From contig JAIWNF010000001.1 of NCBI GenBank assembly GCA_025093555.1, positions 620,001-684,000 of the forward strand: a DNA stretch of 64,000 nt. Direction: 5' to 3'. The translations under genes were made by a program, and so were the position numbers. Below are positions 24,101 to 38,450 of this stretch, in pieces. Within the stretch, counting starts at the first letter, position 1. Each line of letters begins with the position of its first letter. Origin of the DNA: Circinella umbellata (taxonomy: Eukaryota > Mucoromycota > Mucoromycetes > Mucorales > Lichtheimiaceae). The notes beneath the pieces were generated by a model that was given only the letters and a program-made list of their open reading frames with translations, was not told where the DNA came from and did no database searches.

Positions 24101-24759
24101 CCCATCCTTTGGGTAGTTTAAGAAGCATTCAACTCAGCTTATGTACACGTCATCTCACATACCAAAATAGGTATATCCTAAAAGGGTAACTCGATTTTTT
24201 TTATGAATTAATTTGCACCTTGTGAGCAGCTAATGGATTTGTACAACTCAGGCTTTGGGAAAGTGTTATACTACCTGAAACGCGTGAAGTAATGATATTC
24301 TTTACTTCTTTTTTTATGTATTTAACAAAATAAAGATCTATGTTTTGGGTGACTATTCAAGGACAGATTCTTTGTTTGTTGTGTCTCAATCAAATATTTC
24401 AATAAGTCATTCGAACGTCAAAAGAGATCAACAACTTATAATAAGGAGTCATACCATGAAGAAGGAAGAAGCATTAAGGTTACTGTAATCAGTAAAATGG
24501 TTAATAGAGTAAAGTAAAATAAAGTATACTTGGAAACTCAATAAAGAACTAAATTCGTCTGTCTGTACGCGCTTATGTCGTACTAGTCACTTTAGTATGA
24601 TAAAAATGTAAATCAGAGAGTGAAAAATATGAAAAAAGTGTGTTTTTTCATTTTTTGGTTTTCTATATGTGGAGAACCATTTGGGACATTTTCTATTAAA
24701 AGTAAACCAAAAGTCGGGGGGTCTAGTTGTAAAAAATTAATTCGCAACTCAAGAGGACC
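21185..24759 (-). mobile_element. PIF/Harbinger DNA transposon fossil
   Basis: The ends form an imperfect inverted repeat: GGTCCTCTCGAGTTGTGAAT at 21185 against the complement GGTCCTCTTGAGTTGCGAAT ending at 24759. Subterminal similarity (ATGGTTCTC words) extends to about 80 bp in. The interior carries a broken transposase on the minus strand. A clear 3-bp target duplication is not visible. The left 1.2 kb could have held the usual second Myb-like gene, but I cannot read one. Confidence 0.7.
22437..23949 (-). pseudogene. PIF/Harbinger-type DDE transposase, inactivated
   Basis: In order on the minus strand: acidic N-terminal helix (QEQEENEEELLRRKEQDLL), RAFESINWWTIRHLNLRDD, VMLWRLANSMFGFRVMQETL with GISNGSY, VISAIDGKLVVIQKP and YGDFYIDRKNHASLCVLAVC, then CTNDARVFRSS, RMVIEHAFDALVLRWRTL and KMIYACCVLHNICL. 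The DDE triad is visible as AIDG, NDARVF and VIEHAF. These are Harbinger (HARBI1-like, DDE_4) features. In-frame stops at 23661-23663 (TGA), 23286-23288 (TGA), 22758-22760 (TAG) and 22677-22679 (TGA) break it. One or two introns seem present (for example a GTATGG donor after DRTVVIAG). The first TGA stands where Trp would fit (RRP-W-QQRAFES). Confidence 0.85.
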
Positions 24760-29849
<5,090 letters not shown>

Positions 29850-30347
29850 AATTAATCTATAATAATAGCTGTATATTAGGTTTATTATAACATGCGCTGA
29901 TATATAAAGCTTATTTTTTTTCTTGTAACATAACTCAATAATCATATTTATATATACAATTGCATATACACATACATAAATAAACATATAAAATGTATAT
30001 TTATAACATCAGAATAATCCATTTTTTTTGTTCGTACCATTTAATAAGATTTAATAATCATTTGATGAATATACATCCAATAATATAAAACAAAAGCACA
30101 GGGTAGTGATCATGTGGTACTTTTCAAATGTTCAATGAAATTGGATTAAAACAATAAATAAAAAATTCCCGCGGCAGAATTAAAGAGTAAGAGGGTTTTG
30201 GTTTGAACAAAACCAGCATTTGCAATCACCGAACATTAGTTTACTTTTTCCCTCTCTTCTCTTCTTTATAAAGTATACTTCTGCTTTCTTCTTTTTTAAA
30301 ATTTATACTACTAATAATTAAGTACACTAAATAATACGATAAAGAAA
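29850..30347. other. Intergenic spacer, GLR1 3' flank and next promoter
   Basis: AT-rich, with no open frame of interest. Poly-T/C stretches near 30240-30300 precede the next gene, as is common upstream of genes in this window. Confidence 0.5.
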
Positions 30348-31274
30348 ATGGATAGAGTTATGGATAGTGTAAAAAATATTAACCATACTTTGGCTTTTCG
30401 TATTATCAATATCATCGTTGCATGTTTTATGGTAAGAAAATTAAATGATAGTGTTGATAAAACGTTTCATATTAGATAATAATCAGGATTAATATTATAA
30501 AAGATCATTGGAGGTGTATGTACAATTATAACTGGTGGTTTTCCACAATTTATTCGAGGCATTTATTGTATCGTCTTTGGAGTTATCGTATTTGTGTTTG
30601 AATTTCGATTACCGTCCATTATCACACAATATGCATCCTTCCTATTCTCTTTTATAGGCCGTGGTATATGTTTGTATCATCCTTTTTTTTTTCTTAATTG
30701 CTTTGGAATATATATGTCCATTTGAACTAACATTATAATTAATTAATCACTGGATTATATGTTATGTTATTACAGTTTATGTATTGTAAGTTTATTATCT
30801 ATATTAAAATCAAAGCAAGAAGATGTTTCATATGAATATCATCAAGTTAATATATACTAACATTCATTTGACTTGTTATAGCATCGGATGTATCATTCTA
30901 AATTACATGCCATTGGCTATTGCTTCCGGTGTCATCGTAAGTTTTCGAGTGGATACTAATAATAATTATATGAATGGGACGATGAAAAAAAAAGATAGAT
31001 AGTTGATTTAATGTGATTATGGTATATCTAGGTTGCAGTCTTTGGTGTAGCCTATGTGATATTACAATTTACAAACATTGAACCACCAAGTAATATGAAG
31101 CGCCAAGGATTTGATGATTCCTTGGCTGGAGAAGGTGTATCAGGAGGCCGAGCAGCTCAATGGGCTTCAGCCAATGAACAATCATCTTTTGGATCGCCCG
31201 GAAACTATGGCCAAAGTGCAGCGGATGCTGGTTATTCTGCCAATGTAAATCAGAACAGTGCAAGTGTTGTATAA
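30348..31274 (+). CDS. COPI-associated / TVP15-like Golgi membrane protein
   Basis: Five exons: 30348-30431, 30504-30663, 30776-30785, 30882-30936 and 31032-31274; 552 nt, 183 residues. Four hydrophobic segments are visible: FRIINIIVACFM, then IIGGVCTIITGG; RGIYCIVFGVIVFVFEFRLP; YVFIGCIILNYMPLAIASGV; and VAVFGVAYVILQF. The signature words GGFPQFIRGIY, FEFRLP, YASFLFSFIGRG and IEPPSNM are those I know from the fungal COPI-associated (Tvp15) family of late-Golgi membrane proteins. The tail is hydrophilic. The third exon is only 10 nt (ACAG|TTTATGTATT|GTAAGT). It is needed, because joining exon 2 to exon 4 shifts the frame, and its residues VYVF complete the conserved GRG-xYxFIGC segment. Confidence 0.85.
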
Positions 31275-31970
31275 TAACAATGATAAAACTACAAAGTTCC
31301 CTTTCTCTTCTTTTCTTTTCTTTTTTCTCGCTCCATATTTAATTATAATCATCCGGACAAATAAGCATTCTCTTTTGCTATTTTATTATCCCCATCATAT
31401 TATATGTATTTCTCAACGCATAAATTTAAACTTTATCCATCAATATATAAACTCCTTAGTTGCTAATCACAAATTGTATTAGTTGGCGCGTATGTATCTT
31501 CCTTAGTTTCTGTTTTTCGGCTGTTGACTGTGATTCTTTAAAATACCATGAAGAAGTGAGTTTCCTCGTATTTATAGTTGGTCAGTGTTCTTTGCCCTTT
31601 AAGTCCAAAGTTACACACATAAGAGAGCTTTATAAACCCTTTTATAATCCTGAGTTATAATACCATTCTTAAAAAACGGAAATAATAATATACATAAAGT
31701 TATTAACTAAGTAATTGTTCACATATAGCAAGACTTTAAGTATTTTATAAGAATAAAAAATAAAAATAAATTATGGCATCTTGTTAATTAGAAAGCAAGA
31801 ATATTACTTGAAGAAGAAGTTAGAAAAAAAAAACCTGAGTGGAACTACGTCACTTTTAGACAGAGTCGGTCCGGGGGTGCGTTTCGTAAAAAATTTCGCT
31901 TCTTATTTTTGTTAACTACGACAACACCCCTCTCTCTGTTTTTTTCTTACTCTACCTTCCATTATCAAAC
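31275..31970. other. Intergenic spacer before COX12
   Basis: About 0.7 kb; no gene recognised. A small GC-richer patch (31855-31890, GACAGAGTCGGTCCGGGGGTGCGTTTCG) and a CT-rich tract (31924-31966) lie just upstream of the next start codon and probably belong to its promoter/5' UTR. Confidence 0.5.
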
Positions 31971-32688
31971 ATGTCTGAATCTGCTGACGTTAAGTTGACC
32001 ACTGGTAAGTTAATTGTCTTTTTTTTATAGATACGCGTTTTTCATTAAAATTATATAGAATTGAACTTGATAATAAATACATCTATTCTTTATTTTATTT
32101 AGCTGGTTTCGACGCTCGGTGAGTTAAGCCCCCAACCAAAAAAAAAAAGAAACCTTGACACGATTCTATGAATGGTTTTTTTTTTGTAAATTAACGTTTG
32201 ATAACATTGAACTAATTTTTTATTATTATCTTTAAATATATTATAAACGATGATTACGATTGAATAGTTTCCCCAACACCAACCAAACCAAGCAGTATGT
32301 ATTTTTATTCTTATTTTCTGAATTAAAATAAAAACATTTATTAGTCGAACACGCGAATATTTATTACTATTATTATTTAAATTTAGCTGCTGGCAAAACT
32401 ACGTTGATTACTTCAAGTGCATCAACGCTCGTGGTGAAGACTTTGCTCCCTGCAAGCAATTCTACAGAGCTTACCACAGCTTGTGCCCTAACGAATGGGT
32501 AAGTTTCTATTATATAAGATAATTAGCGGAGAAGAGGTTATCATGGAAGCTTGGGGGGAGGATTGAACACGCCACTTTTTTTTTCCTTCGATTTGAATAC
32601 TGACTTTTTTTTATTTTATTTTCCATAGATTGAAAAGTGGGATACTCAACGAGAGGAAGGTACCAACCCCTCCAACTTCGAAGTTTAG
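31971..32688 (+). CDS. COX12: Cytochrome c oxidase subunit 6B
   Basis: Five exons: 31971-32004, 32103-32118, 32268-32294, 32387-32498 and 32629-32688; 249 nt, 82 residues. It is a small intermembrane-space subunit of respiratory complex IV. The two cysteine pairs are clear: CWQNYVDYFKC (CX9C) and CKQFYRAYHSLC (CX10C), the pattern typical of COX6B, followed by NEWIEKWDTQREEGTNPSNF. The N-terminal part AGFDARFPNTNQTKH is the usual family lead-in. Exon 2 is only 16 nt and exon 3 only 27 nt, with good GT-AG borders. Length and motif order match the fungal family. Confidence 0.95.
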
Positions 32689-33794
32689 ATTTCTTTTATT
32701 ATTACTACATTTAATGAAATGAAAGAAAAAAAAACGAAGCTTTTTTTATTTGTGCCTCGTTATATTTGCATGAATGACAATTTTATTCGTTTCTTTTTTG
32801 TTGTTTAATGATTTTATCGATTGATTGATAAATATATGTTTTTTTTTATATCTACATGTTACATTTTATTATTATTGTTATGGGGGAAAAGGATGGGGGA
32901 AAAGGATGCAGGAAATTCTCTCTGTATTTGGGACTTTTGGATCAAATTTATAAAGTTCTTCACAAAAGTAGATCAACTCAAAAACACACGAATATTTCAC
33001 CATCGCATGCATTAAAACAACACACTCATATTCAATAATACTGTTGCTGCGTCTGCACTTATAATGGCTGCCCAGTTACATTATAACTAAACCTCTCTAA
33101 ATATATAGTGAGTTGTTTTAGTGAGAAACAATCTACGATATTCACAAAAATAGCAATTAAACATTCATCAATTAAATTAAATAAGGAAAGAGAAAAGTTT
33201 CTTTTTATTCAGTTATAAAGTTTTTTATTAACACCTCATTGATTCACCCACAAAATTACATACATATCCATAATTATGATGAAATGCTCACCGTCCGTGT
33301 AGCCATGGCAATTTTACCCTCATTAAAGCGAAAGCACCAAGTCTAGATAAGAAGAGAAAAATAAAAACAAGAAATCCGTGTCCACAACTCGTCTCTTTAT
33401 AAAATCGCAAACCTATATTTACTCAGTACCTTCATCTTTATTACCAAAGTTCAAAAAGAAAAATTTGCTTGATTTCTTAGGTATTCCACGTCGTTTTCTT
33501 CTTTTTTTTCAACAATATAAATATAAAAAATAAAAACTGATAACGATCAATACAATAAAACATGAGAATAAGAACTAACCATGGTTAACGGCTTTTATTT
33601 GTGCTATGTTTTGTTTTTTGTTTTTTTTTGTTTTTTTTTTTGCTTTTTTTTTTGTTCTTTTTTTTTTTTTTGTTTTTTTGAGGGGAAGGTTGCGCTAAGG
33701 AAAAAAAATGAGTGACTCAATCTATATAAAAATAAAATATTATATGTTATTAAATCTTCTTGTTGTTCTTCATAAAATCTAGGAATGTTTTAAA
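32689..33794. other. Intergenic spacer with long T runs
   Basis: 1.1 kb between two genes' 3' ends. Around 33604-33680 is a run of T interrupted by single G or C. A patch near 33085-33140 (AAACCTCTCTAAATATATAG, then GTGAGTTGTTTTAGTGAG) resembles one end of a pogo-like element, but I found no partner. Confidence 0.4.
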
Positions 33795-34668
33795 TTACAA
33801 CTTACTTGGATGTCGTCGTCGTCGTCGGTTGTCGTTGGTATTGCGAGCTGCAGTGATGGCAGCACGTGCCCGAAGGGCGGCTAAACGAGCACTACGTCGC
33901 AATGGAATTTGTCGGAGTCGTAATTGCTTTAAGCGTTCGCTTCTTCGCAATTTTACGACAATTGGTGATGGTGGTGGTGATGGGGGTGGTGTTGGTGGTG
34001 GTGGTGGGGTGAGCAAAAGAAAAATAGATGAAGTTGGTGAATCAAAAGTTTGCTCTTCATTATAATAGTAATCACTAGGGGAAAATACAATATCACTTAC
34101 ACCACTATTGTCAACTAAATAATAATTGTTGCTATAGTAAAACCCCTCATTGTTGACAATGGTACTACTGGTACTATTATCACTACTACTGCTGTCAATT
34201 GAAACTACACTATTAGTGTCAATATCACCATTATCTTCTAAATTGTAACTATTATAAAAATCACTGTGTTCGATGCTACTACCATCACTTCCCGCCGCAG
34301 TTTGACGTTGTTAGTAAATACTTTATGCTTAAAAAAACCACTTAAATGAAACAAAAAAAAAACAAAAGTGTCAATTAATAGCCTTTCAAAAAAAAAAAAA
34401 AAAAAAAAGACACAGCTAAATAAACACTTCCGCTCCAATGTGAATAGATTCAAAAACTCATGTGCATTATTTACCTTTCCTCGTCATGTGACCATTCGAT
34501 TGGTGTCAACGCCATGTCTTCGTCAAGAAATGAACGGTATTCCACTCGGGCAGGTGAAATGAAGCCTTTCTCTTGCTCTTCCTCTTCTTCTAATGAGTCT
34601 TCAAAGGTTTCTTCAAATCTTCCAAAAAGTTGGTTCAAGAGTAACTCAAAATTATTATGTTCTGACAT
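33795..34668 (-). CDS. Unknown protein: acidic N-terminus, Pro tract, arginine-rich tail
   Basis: Two exons, 34668-34475 and 34287-33795, give 687 nt (228 residues). The donor GAAAG|GTAAAT and acceptor GGGAAG|T agree in phase 2, and a branch-point-like TTACTAAC lies just upstream of the acceptor. The N-terminus is acidic (FEETFEDSLEEEEEQE). The middle is Ser/Asn/Tyr-rich. Then comes a proline run (PPPPPTPPPSPPPSP) and a basic tail with two copies of LRRSxRLxxLR (LRRSERLKQLR, LRRSARLAALR) ending RRRRRHPSKL. The tail looks nucleic-acid- or chromatin-binding, but I do not recognise the family. The start codon lies 115 bp from a MITE that occupies the upstream region. Confidence 0.6.
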
Positions 34669-34783
34669 TTCCTAGAAAATATGAAAAAAAGACAAAGATA
34701 ATAAAAAAAATCAGGGCGGTTGGTTTAATGCCGACGGCACTTCAAACATTCACTTCTTTCCTTTTTTTGGAAAATTAGTTTTA

Positions 34784-35104
34784 CTGGATTTTTAGACTGC
34801 TTTTGCGCATTCTAATTATATTTTGCGCATATAAAATTATTTCGAAAATCATTAATGATAATGTTCTCGAATATATTTATTAACACCATTGAATATTAAG
34901 ATTATTAAGAAATAGCTATGTATTATAATATATTTTCTGAAATAGGTGAGCATTGTAAGGAAGTTTATTTGTAAAAGAAAAAAAAAGTTAATGCGCAAAA
35001 ATAACATTAGGGTGTGCAAAAAAATTAATGGGAGTACGCAAAAATAAAGTTCCAAGTGCGCAAGAAATATAATTACAATGCGCAAAAGTAGTCTAAAAAT
35101 CCAG
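34784..35104. mobile_element. TA-type MITE 'CTGGATTTTTAGAC', fuller copy, 321 bp
   Basis: Inverted ends of about 40 bp: CTGGATTTTTAGACTGCTTT on the left and the complement of CTGGATTTTTAGACTACTTT on the right, continuing TGCGCATT-TAATTATATTT. TA flanks both sides (34782-34783, 35105-35106). The word TGCGCA recurs at least six times inside, near both ends. No coding capacity. It fills the gap between the start of the arginine-rich gene (34668) and the stop of the second Dal5-like gene (35122), so it probably supplies part of the latter's 3' UTR. Confidence 0.9.
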
Positions 35105-35121
35105 TATTATATGGATTACTG

Positions 35122-37525
35122 TTATAATAAATATCTAAAATCTGGGTGCTGTATTTAAAAAATAAATGGCAGAGTGCTTAATTAGCTCATACTAGAAACA
35201 ATTATTTATATGAATACATATTTTTTTTTATCTTACCTTATCCCCAAGTTTATTTGGATTATTATTAGCAAGTACTTCGTGTCTTTCTTCAACAGTCATT
35301 TTATCTCGCTTTATATTTTCACGTTTGAAGATGATTTTCAACACGCCTGATAAAATGATACCACAAAAAACAATAGCCAAGCTTGCACTATGACCATGAA
35401 CATACTGTGGAGCATCTGATTGTCGGTACAATTGTCCAGAGATAATACCACCCAAGTTACTATACATTGATATGAGTCCAGTAGCAGCCGATCGTTTAGC
35501 CCGACCTGCAAAATTGGAAGAGTACCAAGAGCCTATACATGGACCACAGCATTGTGAACCAACAGATACAAAAATTAATGCAACATAAAGTGGTGCAGTT
35601 TCACTGTCTTTTAACCCAATCAAAAGAGCAAAACCAAATGCAGTAAAAAGTGAACTGGACAAAATATGATAACCCCGCTCTTTGTTATGATCAGCGCTAA
35701 AGGCAACCACTAGTGAACAAACACAAGCTATAATTGTAACGATAGTGTATAAAAACAAAAAGCAAAAAGAGCGATAGAAAAATAAGTTAAATGCAGACTA
35801 CTTGCGTATAAAGCCAAAAATAAGTAGTTGGTTTGCAGTTAAAATATTTCAGGGATGGAGATATATCTTTACCAATAAAATGTGGTGGAATTGTAAGCAA
35901 CTGTGCGTTTAAAGGTGTAAATCCAAACCCTTTTATGATACTTGGGAAAAATAAGGCATTATTGAACTTGATGGTGAGGAAACATAAGTTTGCAAGACCG
36001 AATATAAGCACATACCAATCCTTGATTGCGACAAATATACTTTCCCATGGAATCTTTTTATACATAGCGTCCCCCTCAAAAACAGAATATAACGCGAAAC
36101 TATTGTTCTTGTGCTCAATAAAAATATCGTATTCATGCTCATTAAAAACTGGCAACACATATATATATATATATATTAATAGTAACCATGGATAGCATTA
36201 TATTGTGTTAACAATACTAATATATCAAATTGTTTGCTTTTTAAATAATATTTATGTGTCTCCTACATTTTTCCGGAAATTCGGGAAGGAATATGTAAAC
36301 AATAATACCAATCAACACAGTTAAACCTCCTTCGACTAGAAATATCCATTGCCAACCATGAAGTGAACCAGCTCCTTCAAGATGTAGCATAATTCCATAT
36401 GCCTATTTTTCATATAGGTACGTCAATTCTAACATCTAAACAGAATTCTTTAACCTGTAGATCCAGTATCTATCATAAACATACCATCAATCCACCAACA
36501 ACCTAAATTTGTAGAACCGACAACAAAAGAAATAAAAGTATTATCAACTATAAATGCTTGGAGATGGCATGACAACAAAAAAACACTTACACTCGCTGCA
36601 GATGTATGAATCAGTACAATAGCAATGCGTTTCGTTAGCTGAGTTTTGGTGTACCACACAGACATGGAAAAAATAAGAGCAGGAAAGAGTCCTGCCTGTT
36701 CATCATAATGAAAAATCAGCAGTAATATATTTTCTAGCTTCGATGTACGTATAGACTTTAACAAATAAATAAAAACTAAATAAAAACCTCTGTAAAACCA
36801 AGGAAAAGCCGTATGAAAATCAAAGAAGTGTCATTTTTTGCTATCGACATTATCATCATTACGCATCCACAAAGAATCATTAAAATTGAAATCCATAATC
36901 GAGGTCCAAGCTTATTGAGTACTACATTTGATGGTAATTCAAGTAATATCTATCAAAGAGAGTCATATCATCATAGTAATATACGTACACTATTTTATTA
37001 ATAAATCAAGCAGATTTTATGCGATATCATAAATCTTATAAATAAAAACAAAAAAGTGCATAGATGTGTTCCTTACATATCCAACAAAGAAAATTGAAAG
37101 CGCCGTATTGTACCCATCTTCTGTAATGTCCGTAGTTTCTACCAAACCAGCTATTTTGGCATTTCCTACACCCGTAGTAAGAAGTCAGGATAAAAAGCAA
37201 TAAACTTAAAACCTCCGTTTGTATAGGTAGCTTGTAAAAATGTATTGGTATTTTACATGTTTTTCATTATAAAGTGGCTATACTACTAACCAATGTTAAC
37301 ACGATCCATAAAGGAGAACATTTGACAAAGAGCGAAAAGAGGCAAGATACGGATGTCTAGCTTGAATAGTAGCTGGCGCAATTTGGTTTTATCTATATCA
37401 GATTTTTGTTCTTGAGAATCGAGATCTATTAATGTTGGCAAAGAGATGGCAGCAGTTTGTTCTTGTTTTTCACCATTGGTGTCACTGACATTGTCGCTAA
37501 TAATATTGTCTTTCTTGTTGCTCAT
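35122..37525 (-). CDS. MFS transporter, Dal5/allantoate permease type (copy 2)
   Basis: Nine exons: 37525-37291, 37165-37077, 36949-36788, 36695-36591, 36502-36485, 36402-36267, 36148-35873, 35727-35237 and 35148-35122; 1539 nt, 512 residues. Motifs parallel copy 1: FKLDIRILPLFALCQMFSFMDRVNIG, LPSNVVLNKLGPR, VWYTKTQLTKRIAI, WQWIFLVEGGLT, KDWYVLIFGLANLC, AKRSAATGLISMYSNLGG, and HPDFRYLL at the end. Six of nine exons (89, 162, 105, 18, 491 and 27 nt) have the same length as in copy 1, and all intron phases agree, so the two are paralogues. The 18-nt exon encodes VVGGLM with a canonical donor ATG|GTATGT. Membrane organic-anion/vitamin/allantoate uptake is likely; the substrate cannot be read from sequence. 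Its 3' end abuts a MITE. Confidence 0.9.
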
Positions 37526-38450
37526 GATTATAAAATATGATAATGAAAGAAAAAAAGAAGAAAGTCATACAATAGTTTATTTTTCTCTTCATTACTTTTA
37601 AGTTTCTTTCTTTGTTTTGTTTTTGTTTTTGGCACGGTTCGAAGAAATCTTTGAAAATGTCAGGTGACTACATAACCATACACATTAGATAGACTATTAA
37701 TTATATATATAAATATATTGGAGGTAGTTAATTTGTATATGTTCGGATTAGTACTATGTTTAATGCTTCAAGGAATTATAATTCTTTATTGCTAGTTTAC
37801 CAATGTTCATGAACACAATATTAAGGCACTTGATATAATAAGAGATGCTCTCACATGTTCTCTAATTAGTTAAAGTAATATACATTCTCACAGATTAAGT
37901 CTCGTTTGTAACCTCAAGTTACGATCTTCCAAGATTCACATAGCTAAAATGGCACAGTAGTTATAAAACCATTACCAGTTGTTCCGGAAGATAATATCAT
38001 GATCATACATCACGGATACACTTTATTGTTCATAAAATGAGCTGCTCTATATTTATTACACATATACTAGCTGCTGTTTTCGTATGTATCAAGAAAGACG
38101 ACTAAAAGTGTTTCACATACTTTTAAAAATCAGAACGCCATTTTGTTTATTGCAGAAAACTTTATATAGTTGGTTACAAACATAAACAACATATGATCAG
38201 CTTTCTATTCCAAGCAAGAAGCTTGAGTAAAACAAGAAAAGCTATCCTTTCTAGAAAAGCTTTGAACTTTATTTATTATTACTGGTATCCTTTATTAGTT
38301 ACAAAAAATTGGCGCAACTCTTAAACAAAATAACAGACAGTCTATCTCGTCAAATCGTTTGAAATGGAAGGCAGTTGTATCTTTTTTCTCTTTTACTCCT
38401 TCACACATCCAAAGATATACGGTGCGTATTATCAATAGAGGTTACGTATA
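37526..38450. other. Divergent promoter region between two MFS genes
   Basis: 925 bp between the start of the Dal5-like copy 2 (-) and the start of the MCT-like gene (+). AT-rich, no open frame of interest. Both promoters must lie here, so the two transporters could share control elements; no specific site was recognised. Confidence 0.5.

Noticed and set aside
33085..33140. Second pogo-like element end (AAACCTCTCTAAATATATAG)
   Set aside because: No matching inverted end or flanking duplication was found; kept only as a note in the spacer.
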